Shown piece after piece: positions 47,550 to 53,088 of a stretch of 53,088 nt of DNA. The notes under the pieces were generated by a model. It was not told the origin of the DNA, did no database searches, and was given only the letters and a program-made list of their open reading frames with translations. The stretch is taken from contig JAJDHV010000004.1 in assembly GCA_030266365.1 (NCBI GenBank), forward strand, positions 1 through 53,088. Reading direction: 5' to 3'. Every line of letters starts with the position of its first letter. Within the stretch, counting starts at the first letter, position 1. The stretch comes from Synergistaceae bacterium OttesenSCG-928-I11. Its GTDB lineage: Bacteria; Synergistota; Synergistia; Synergistales; Synergistaceae. Both the position numbers and the translations under genes were made by a program.

Positions 47550-48752
47550 TTACGCTTGCGCTGCGAGAAAATCCAGCGCGTTGGTGCGCAGGATGCCGTC
47601 GTAGTCGGCAGGGGGGTCGTTGTCGAGCGTCAACAGATATTTGGGGTAGCTGTCCTTTATCGCGCGCAGGGGGCGCAGCTCTCGCGCAAGCGTGTTTTCG
47701 TCCCGGACCGTGGCGGCAACCTGGTAATATGTGAGACCGCTGCCGTCCATTGTGACGAAGTCGATCTCCCACTCGCCAGCCTTTCCGACGTACACTTCGC
47801 GATGCCGCCGCCGCAGTTCGAGGTAGACGACGTTTTCGAGCATCCGTCCCACGTCGGCGCTTCGGCTTCCCAGCAGCCAGTACCGGAGGCCGATGTCGAC
47901 GATGTAATACTTGTCGCCGGTCTTGAGGTGCGCCTTCCCCTTCACGTCGTAACGCCGCGCGCGGTAAAAGATGAACGCGTTCTCCAACGCGGAGAGGTAG
48001 GAGTCCACCGTGTGCGGCGATATGCCGCGTCCGGATGACGAGAGTGTGTCGGAAATTTTTTTCGTGGAGAGCGGGCAGCCGATGTTGTCGGCCATAAAGC
48101 GGATCAACCCGTCCAGCACGCCCACGTTCGCAATCTGCGTTCGCGCGACGACGTCCTTCAGCACGACGGTGTTGTAGATGCCACCGAGATAATCCGCGAC
48201 GAGGTCCGTATCGGGCGCCAGTTGTGTCGCGTACGGGAACGAGCCGTAGCGCAGGTAGTCGGCATACTTGCGCTCCATGGATCGTTCTTCCGGGGCGGGG
48301 AAGAGCAGGTATTCGGAAAACGAGAGGGGCAGCATGAAAATTTCGACGTACCTGCCGGACATCTGTGTGGCGATCTCGCCGGACAGCATGTGGGCGTTCG
48401 AACCCGTGACGTAGAGGTCGACGTTTTTGCGGATGAACAGACTGTCCACGACGGAGGGAAAGTCGCGCACATTCTGTACCTCGTCGAGAAAAACATAGTT
48501 TTTGACGTCGGGCGACAGGCGGGAAACGATGTAATCGTGCAGCGTTTTCGGATCCCGCAGATGTGCGTTGTCCATGTCCTCGAAATCGAGAAACGTGATG
48601 CGCCCTTCCGGTATCCCCTCGTCCGCGAGCAGATCGCGAAACATTTGCAGTAGCGTGGATTTCCCACAGCGACGTATGCCCGTGACGACCTTGATCAGAT
48701 CTCTGTCGCGGAACCCGAGCAGTTTTTTCAGGTACTCTCTCCGCTGTATCAT
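47550..48752 (-). CDS. AAA ATPase with DUF4143 domain
   Basis: A 400-residue protein. Walker A is TGIRRCGKST (about 24-33), Walker B is YVFLDEVQNV (about 86-95), and sensor-like VTGSNAHML follows. The C-terminal DUF4143 part begins near 200 and contains a PD-(D/E)xK-like region (LENVVYLELRRR, then EIDFV and YYQVAATV). This family is common in bacteria and archaea, often near mobile or toxin genes, with an unknown role. ATG 48752 has AAGGGG 7 bases upstream. It stands alone, 86 bp beyond higB on the same strand, with a palindromic site upstream. Confidence 0.87.
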   Translation of the reverse strand: MIQRREYLKKLLGFRDRDLIKVVTGIRRCGKSTLLQMFRDLLADEGIPEGRITFLDFEDMDNAHLRDPKTLHDYIVSRLSPDVKNYVFLDEVQNVRDFPSVVDSLFIRKNVDLYVTGSNAHMLSGEIATQMSGRYVEIFMLPLSFSEYLLFPAPEERSMERKYADYLRYGSFPYATQLAPDTDLVADYLGGIYNTVVLKDVVARTQIANVGVLDGLIRFMADNIGCPLSTKKISDTLSSSGRGISPHTVDSYLSALENAFIFYRARRYDVKGKAHLKTGDKYYIVDIGLRYWLLGSRSADVGRMLENVVYLELRRRHREVYVGKAGEWEIDFVTMDGSGLTYYQVAATVRDENTLARELRPLRAIKDSYPKYLLTLDNDPPADYDGILRTNALDFLAAQA

Positions 48753-48804
48753 GCAATCACCCCTTTTTGCAATCATATGCGAATTTCAGGATAAAATCAA
48801 TGAT

Positions 48805-48824
48805 TTTTGCATTGCAATGCAAAA
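48805..48824. promoter_or_regulatory. 20-bp perfect palindrome upstream of the DUF4143 ATPase gene
   Basis: TTTTGCATTG is followed directly by its complement CAATGCAAAA. It lies 53 bp before the ATG and overlaps a possible -35 (TTGCAA) spaced 18 bp from TATCCT on the minus strand, as expected of a dimeric repressor site. Confidence 0.55.
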
Positions 48825-48859
48825 TATCTGAAAATTCGTTATATGCAGCAATGAAATGC

Positions 48860-48899
48860 AAAAAACGAGGATTCGCTTTTCGCGCGATCCTCGTTTTTT
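48860..48899 (-). terminator. Rho-independent terminator of the CheX-like gene
   Basis: A 13-bp stem AAAAAACGAGGAT/ATCCTCGTTTTTT. On the minus strand it ends in six T, 21 bp after the cheX-like stop. Confidence 0.85.
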
Positions 48900-48920
48900 G
48901 TCTTGTCGGTTTTTGCTCGC

Positions 48921-49415
48921 CTACCCGTGGACGGAGAGGATGAGGTAGAGTTTGCCTCCCGATACCTGGAAGGGGAGGGTGAAGCTCTTGACGTCCGCTT
49001 TTTTGGGCGGGATCGCCTTGATGTTTTCGCCGCAGAGCACCTGCGGCGGGGTGATGTCGAGGCCGGGGATGTTCGCCTTGATGAGCGCCTGGCCGCTGAT
49101 CATGTTCGTCAGCTCGCCCAGCACGCTCATGGACATCGGGTCCTCCGGATCGGCCTTGACCATGCCGCCCGTGAACGCCGTGACGTAAGCCTCGAACGCC
49201 GTGATGTCCGCCATGAGGGAGGCCGTGCTGTGCATGGCCCCGCCGACGATGCCGATGAGTGCTGCAACCCGGCTGCCGGGCGCGTTGACGCCCATCGCGA
49301 TTTCCGATTTCAAAAACTCCGCCTGTATTCCCACCGTCTGGCTCACACTCACCAAAGCTCCCGCATAGGAATTGACGAGCGTAGAGAGCAGAGCACTCGC
49401 GTTTGTCGAAGACAT
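48921..49415 (-). CDS. CheX-family chemotaxis protein
   Basis: A 164-residue cytoplasmic protein. It shows the CheX/CheC alternation of strands and helices, with the catalytic-type motif in SVLGELTNMISGQAL (Glu and Asn spaced as E..N...G) near residue 105. CheX proteins dephosphorylate CheY-P and so reset flagellar signalling. ATG 49415 has AGGGGGG 11 bases upstream. A TATAAT-like element lies at 49488-49493 on this strand. No che operon is near; a chemoreceptor is encoded at 30745. Confidence 0.8.
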   Translation of the reverse strand: MSSTNASALLSTLVNSYAGALVSVSQTVGIQAEFLKSEIAMGVNAPGSRVAALIGIVGGAMHSTASLMADITAFEAYVTAFTGGMVKADPEDPMSMSVLGELTNMISGQALIKANIPGLDITPPQVLCGENIKAIPPKKADVKSFTLPFQVSGGKLYLILSVHG

Positions 49416-49508
49416 ATGGATCGTTTCCCCCCTAAATAAACCCGGCCCAAGGCCGTCGTCCCGAAAAGTCGTAGCCGTTATTCTATCATTATACAGAAAA
49501 AATACCAA

Positions 49509-49791
49509 GAAGCGTCGAACTCATAAATTGGCTGCGAAAAAAGCGTAAAAATTTTTCCGTGTGCTTGCATCGTTTTTGCCGGATTATTGTCGAGCATGTC
49601 GCCAAGGGGATTTTTTATCGTCATTTCGAGGCATTTGTATTTGTTTTTGACGAAACAAAGACAAATAGTATCTGTCATGTTGAAAAAATTTCCTGTTTTT
49701 TCGGAGGGTGGGTTTACTTTTGGGGCGGGGGAACCCACTTTATGGGGTAGGGAGAAATTTCTGCGGATGCGCGTAAGAAAAAATGGGTTTG
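49509..49791. other. AT-rich intergenic stretch before the MITE-like element
   Basis: No supported gene in 283 bases. The base composition is clearly more AT-rich than the coding DNA around it, with G-rich clusters near 49705-49750. No promoter pair or hairpin stands out. Confidence 0.4.
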
Positions 49792-49978
49792 GGTAGGTCT
49801 CCCTCAGTCGGCCTTGCCGACAGCTCCCTCGAGAGGGAGCCGGGGCTGGGTGTTGGTGGTTGAAACCTCTGTAGCGATGGGCGCGAAGCGCCCGAGAGAA
49901 CGCAAGAAAACCACGTGCCCAAGCCCCGCCTCCCTCTTTGAGGGAGGTGCCGGAGCATCCGGCGGAGGGAGACCTACC
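49792..49978. repeat. MITE-like palindromic repeat element with 14-bp terminal inverted repeats
   Basis: GGTAGGTCTCCCTC (49792-49805) is matched by its complement at 49965-49978. Inside lie hairpins GTCGGC-CTT-GCCGAC (49807-49821), GCTCCC/GGGAGC (49823-49840), GGGCGC-GAA-GCGCCC near the centre, CCTCCCT/AGGGAGG, and GCCGGAGCATCCGGC. The halves also pair with each other around CGGGGCT and AGCCCCG. It contains no transposase and no credible gene. Similar CTCCCTC-rich palindromes are known as dispersed repeats in gut bacteria; copy number here is not known. Confidence 0.75.
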
Positions 49979-50024
49979 ACCGCACCAACCATACAAACGA
50001 CAACAGACAGAGGAGGACACACGA

Positions 50025-50591
50025 ATGCCGCAATTCATTCTCATTTCCTGCCACATCAAATTCCAGCTCTGCGTCGGGACTTTTCCCGATGGGCGGATGC
50101 GGACGCGGACGTTTGGGATCGGGGGCGTGCGGCCCGATGTGACGGCGGACGACGTCGCCGCCGTGGCGCGCGTCGTCGCGCCGCTCTTGGCGCACCCGGT
50201 GGTGCGCGTGCGCCTCGTGCGGAAATACCTGCTGGTGCGGGGCGGAGCAAGCGGTGAAACGTCGCCGCGGGCGGCGCTTTACATCCCCCAAATTGACTGT
50301 AAAATGGATTTCACCGGGTTCATTTCGAGCGATTCGAAAGGGGAAATTTGGAATGGTGAGTGGGAAAAACCGGACGAAGGCGACAAAAATATTTCTGCAC
50401 CTGCTGCTTGCCGTGCTTCTGCTGGCGGCGTTCGCCGCAGCGGCGTCGGCGGCGACGCATACGATCACGAAGGTAAAGGGTACAACAATCACCCGGCCTG
50501 CGGGCCTCGCCGCCGGCGACACGATCGTCGTCACCGGCGACCGGCTGGAGCCGGAGACGTTTACGTTTGTGGATACCCCCCCCGACGGTGA
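50025..50591 (+). CDS. DUF1659-like small protein, probably frameshifted near its end
   Basis: ATG 50025 has a very strong GAGGAGG 8 bases upstream. The first 70 residues (RMRTRTFGIGGVRPDVTADD, then VAAVARVVAPLLAHPVVRVR) resemble DUF1659 proteins, which are normally about 70-77 residues. After residue about 72 the frame runs on to 50591, overlapping the signal peptide region of the next gene by 239 bases, which is implausible for a real protein. A one- or two-base shift near 50230-50250 would reach a stop at 50255-50257 and give the expected length. The family call is by pattern; the function is unknown. Confidence 0.5.
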   Translation: MPQFILISCHIKFQLCVGTFPDGRMRTRTFGIGGVRPDVTADDVAAVARVVAPLLAHPVVRVRLVRKYLLVRGGASGETSPRAALYIPQIDCKMDFTGFISSDSKGEIWNGEWEKPDEGDKNISAPAACRASAGGVRRSGVGGDAYDHEGKGYNNHPACGPRRRRHDRRHRRPAGAGDVYVCGYPPRR

Positions 50592-53016
50592 TTGGGCTGT
50601 CCTGCGCGACTGCCCCGTAACATTCAACCTCGTCCTCGAACGTGAGACGACCGTCGTGGGCGGTGCGTTTTATGAATGCTACAACCTGGCGTCGGTCTCG
50701 CTGCCCGTTGCGACGAATATTGGTTACGTTGCGTTTTACAGTTGCTACTCGCTGAAGTCGGTCTCGCTGCCCGCCGCGACGAACATTGGGGAAATGGCGT
50801 TTTTCTTCTGCTTCTCGCTGACGTCGGCCTCTATGCCCGCCGCGACGAGCATCGGCGACCATGCGTTTCGTAACACCTCGCTGACGTCGGTCTCGCTGCC
50901 CGCCGCGACGACCATCGGGAACTATGCGTTTTCAGGCTGCAGAGCACTGACGTCGGTCTCGCTGCCCATTGCGACGAACATTGGGAGCTACGCGTTTTCG
51001 GATGCCCCGCTGACGTCGGTCTCGCTGCCCGCTGCGACGACCATCGGGGACCATGCGTATTCAGGTTCTAAAACACTGACGTCAGTCTCGCTGCCCGCCG
51101 CGACGACCATCGGGAAGAATGTGTTTACCAGTTGCGCCTCACTGACGTCGGTCTCGCTGCCCGCCGCGACGACCATCGGGGACTATGCGTTTGCCAAATG
51201 CAGAGCACTGACATCCATCTCCCTGCCCGCCGCGACGACCATCGAGAACCATGCGTTTTTCGATTGCGCCCAACTGGCATCGGTCTCGCTGCCCGTTGTG
51301 ACGAACATTAGGGAGCATCTGTTTTCAGGCTGTTCAGCACTGAGATCGGTTTCGCTGCCCTCCGCGACGAGCATCGGCGACAATGCGTTTTACTACTGCA
51401 CCGCACTGGCGTCCATCTCACTGCCCGCCGCGACGAATGTCGGGCAAAATGCGTTTGAAGGCTGCGCCAGGCTGACGTCCATCTCACTGCCTGCTGCGAC
51501 AAAAGTTGGGCAAAGCGCGTTTACCGGCTGCGACAAACTGACATGTGCCGTCGTGTCCGACGACAAACCGTCGGGTTGGGACAACTCCGCCTTCCCAGAC
51601 ACGGGCACGGTCCCCCTCATCATGCCAAGTTCGGGGACCTGGACGGGAGACAACCCAAGGCTCGTGCTCAGCAACCCGGAGGACTACGCCAACGCGTCCA
51701 AAGCCTACGTTGTCTCGGCTGACAAAGGCCCGGTGAAACTCGACAGCGGCCTTCACGAATCTACATACTTCACCGCTCATCAGTGGTACAGGGACGGTAC
51801 ATCGATTAATGGCGCGAACGGCGCGACCGTCGGCGCCGACCGAAGTGGCGTTTATCAGATATCGTTCGTACACAACAACAATACATACCGCCTCCCCGAG
51901 ACGCGCGTCGTCATCGGCCTCCAACCGGCGTTCGAGGACGGGGCCGAGGTCGAGGACGCGTTTCCGTCCTCGAACGGCTATGCCCTGAACAGGACGTTCA
52001 GGATCGCCGGCGGCAGCCCACCGCCCGCCATCAACGTCTTCAACCCGCTGCCGTCCGTCATCACGGATACGAAGACGGCGGACGCCGTGACGCTCGCGGG
52101 CATGCTGCCGGCATCGGTAACGGCCACCTATCGCTTCACCCTGATGGCGACGAACGACTTCACCTTCTGGACAAAACCGGCGATGCTCGTCTACCGCGCC
52201 AACACGAGAGCCGAGGTCGTAGCGGTCAACGCTGCGCTCCAGGATCTCAACGGCAATCCCTTGACGGCAGACACCTTCTCCGTGTACGCCCCGCCCTCCC
52301 TCGCCCCCGGAGTTGCGAATGGAATATTTCAGCACTTCGGTGCCTCGGTTGTCAGTGCCGTTAAACCGATCGAACAGGTACCCGGCGACTGCTTTGCGGT
52401 ATCTGCAAGACCTGTCTCCTCCGATAGCGCCACGACCCCGCTCGCCTGGTCGTTCAACACGAGCATCTCGACGGCAAACGCCACCACCACCACCGCGCGC
52501 GGCGCGGCGGGCGACGTCTACATCCTGCCCCTCTCGATCACCTACTTCCACAACGCCCTCTCCGCCGACCTGCCGGATAACTGGAAGACGATGACGGACG
52601 CGGCGCGCGCGAAGTGGCTGACCGACGACGGCAGCGACCGCGCGCTCGCCTTTGCCTACGAGTATGTGCCGAAGTCCGGCGACGCGGCGCAGCCCCCGGT
52701 GCCCCTGATCGGCCCCGGCGGCATGCTGACGTGGGGCGACGCGCTGAGCGCCGGTATCGTCACGGTCGACGCATCCGGCGACCTGACGATCAACTACATC
52801 CCCCTGACCGGCACCGGCGACCCGTTCGTCGTCGAGAACTGGCTGGTCATTCCCGACGGCGAACCGTACCCCGGCTACCTGACCGACCCCCTCTGGCTGC
52901 TGCGCGTCCCCGCGAGCAGCGGCGGAGGCGGCGGCGGTGGCGTGGGCTGCGGTGCGGGCGCGGGCGCGATGGCGATTTTCGCGCTGCTGGCGCTGCGGCG
53001 CAGGCGCGATCGCTGA
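50353..53016 (+). CDS. BspA-like surface protein with 13 leucine-rich repeats and Synerg-CTERM signal
   Basis: An 887-residue exported protein. The signal peptide (about 1-32; FLHLLLAVLLLAAFAAAASA) precedes a short strand region and 13 consecutive LRR_5/BspA repeats (residues 112-395) of the form LTSVSLPAATTIGDYAFAKC. Ig-like beta domains follow (about 420-830). The C-terminus is a classic Synerg-CTERM tail: SSGGGGGGGVGCGAG, a hydrophobic helix and RRRRDR. It is probably a cell-surface adhesin or host-interaction protein. ATG 50353 has AAAGGGG 9 bases upstream. Overall layout, including a Trp-rich AHQWYRDG stretch, parallels the protein at 36553. Confidence 0.88.
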   Translation: MVSGKNRTKATKIFLHLLLAVLLLAAFAAAASAATHTITKVKGTTITRPAGLAAGDTIVVTGDRLEPETFTFVDTPPDGDWAVLRDCPVTFNLVLERETTVVGGAFYECYNLASVSLPVATNIGYVAFYSCYSLKSVSLPAATNIGEMAFFFCFSLTSASMPAATSIGDHAFRNTSLTSVSLPAATTIGNYAFSGCRALTSVSLPIATNIGSYAFSDAPLTSVSLPAATTIGDHAYSGSKTLTSVSLPAATTIGKNVFTSCASLTSVSLPAATTIGDYAFAKCRALTSISLPAATTIENHAFFDCAQLASVSLPVVTNIREHLFSGCSALRSVSLPSATSIGDNAFYYCTALASISLPAATNVGQNAFEGCARLTSISLPAATKVGQSAFTGCDKLTCAVVSDDKPSGWDNSAFPDTGTVPLIMPSSGTWTGDNPRLVLSNPEDYANASKAYVVSADKGPVKLDSGLHESTYFTAHQWYRDGTSINGANGATVGADRSGVYQISFVHNNNTYRLPETRVVIGLQPAFEDGAEVEDAFPSSNGYALNRTFRIAGGSPPPAINVFNPLPSVITDTKTADAVTLAGMLPASVTATYRFTLMATNDFTFWTKPAMLVYRANTRAEVVAVNAALQDLNGNPLTADTFSVYAPPSLAPGVANGIFQHFGASVVSAVKPIEQVPGDCFAVSARPVSSDSATTPLAWSFNTSISTANATTTTARGAAGDVYILPLSITYFHNALSADLPDNWKTMTDAARAKWLTDDGSDRALAFAYEYVPKSGDAAQPPVPLIGPGGMLTWGDALSAGIVTVDASGDLTINYIPLTGTGDPFVVENWLVIPDGEPYPGYLTDPLWLLRVPASSGGGGGGGVGCGAGAGAMAIFALLALRRRRDR
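50686..51537 (+). repeat. Tandem 66-bp repeats encoding leucine-rich repeats
   Basis: Thirteen in-frame units, eleven of 66 bp and two of 63 bp, add up exactly to 852 bp. Units share the core CTGACGTCGGTCTCGCTGCC. The middle units are most alike in DNA sequence, which suggests recent expansion or gene conversion. Confidence 0.9.
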
Positions 53017-53052
53017 TCGCCCCCGTTAAAACCTGATAAACAAACAAGCGAG

Positions 53053-53088
53053 CAGCCGGGTTTCCCTTGCGGAGACCCGGCTGTTTGT
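53053..53088 (+). terminator. Rho-independent terminator at the window edge
   Basis: A 12-bp stem CAGCCGGGTTTC/GAGACCCGGCTG (one wobble) is followed by TTTGT, where the window ends. Confidence 0.75.

Noticed and set aside
49814-50257. A 147-codon frame through the palindromic element
   Set aside because: It lies mostly in the MITE-like repeat and the DUF1659-like gene in the wrong frame. Its start has no ribosome site and its sequence reflects the palindromes.
50686-51537. Regular repeats that could be mistaken for a CRISPR array
   Set aside because: Units are contiguous, in frame, have no unique spacers and encode leucine-rich repeats.

Overview
The window looks like chromosomal DNA of a member of the Synergistota (Synergistaceae), probably a GC-rich gut or anaerobic-digester species. 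The best evidence is two large surface proteins (36553-39276 and 50353-53016) and one gene remnant (41291-41773). All three end in a Gly/Ser-rich stretch with a Cys, a hydrophobic segment and an Arg cluster, which matches the Synerg-CTERM sorting signal known from that phylum. The amino-acid-fermenting, anaerobic gene content agrees: a Liv branched-chain amino acid ABC importer, butyrate kinase, oxygen-sensitive class III ribonucleotide reductase, a TAXI-type TRAP importer and an OadG-type sodium-pump subunit. Genus is inference. TTG and GTG starts are common here and were chosen from Shine-Dalgarno spacing.

Layout. 0-6.4 kb: a C_GCAxxG_C_C-type small protein, a MalT-like LuxR regulator, a LysE exporter, a small ACT-like protein and a GAF-GAF-HD-GYP protein. 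6.4-10 kb (minus strand): a prepilin-like protein, a small protein with a CxCxCxC tail, an ECF S component overlapping a DUF1893 gene, and an MFS transporter. 10.2-14.5 kb: a GLUG-repeat protein, deoC, a Cof-type HAD hydrolase and homoserine dehydrogenase. 14.9-20.7 kb: a LysR regulator followed by livJHMGF, with a strong promoter and a livJ/livH attenuator. 20.9-25.5 kb: an AbrB-family membrane protein converging on nrdDG; between them lies a Y-shaped palindromic element. nrdDG is preceded by a complete cobalamin riboswitch, terminator and promoter.

25.7-30.4 kb: alkaline phosphatase with a Pho-box-like site, a YibE/F protein, a histidine phosphatase and butyrate kinase. 30.7-36.2 kb: a chemoreceptor converging on a TAXI-TRAP operon (binding protein, DUF1850, fused permease). 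36.5-40.6 kb: a BspA-like surface protein, a small exported protein, and a 38-residue membrane peptide next to an OadG-like subunit. 40.7-49.4 kb is accessory in character: tetR with a surface-protein remnant behind it, a PIN toxin-antitoxin pair, an orphan hisD, a 27-residue hydrophobic peptide, a MATE exporter, a DUF4349 protein, higBA, a DUF4143 ATPase and CheX. 49.8-53 kb: a MITE-like palindromic repeat, a possibly frameshifted DUF1659-like gene and a 13-repeat BspA-like surface protein.

No tRNA, rRNA, CRISPR array, transposase or prophage was seen. The least explained items are the Y-shaped palindrome (21986-22165), the MITE-like element (49792-49978), the strong-RBS micro-ORFs (22247-22345, 40076-40192, 44105-44188), the CxCxCxC protein, and the DUF1893/ECF pair.
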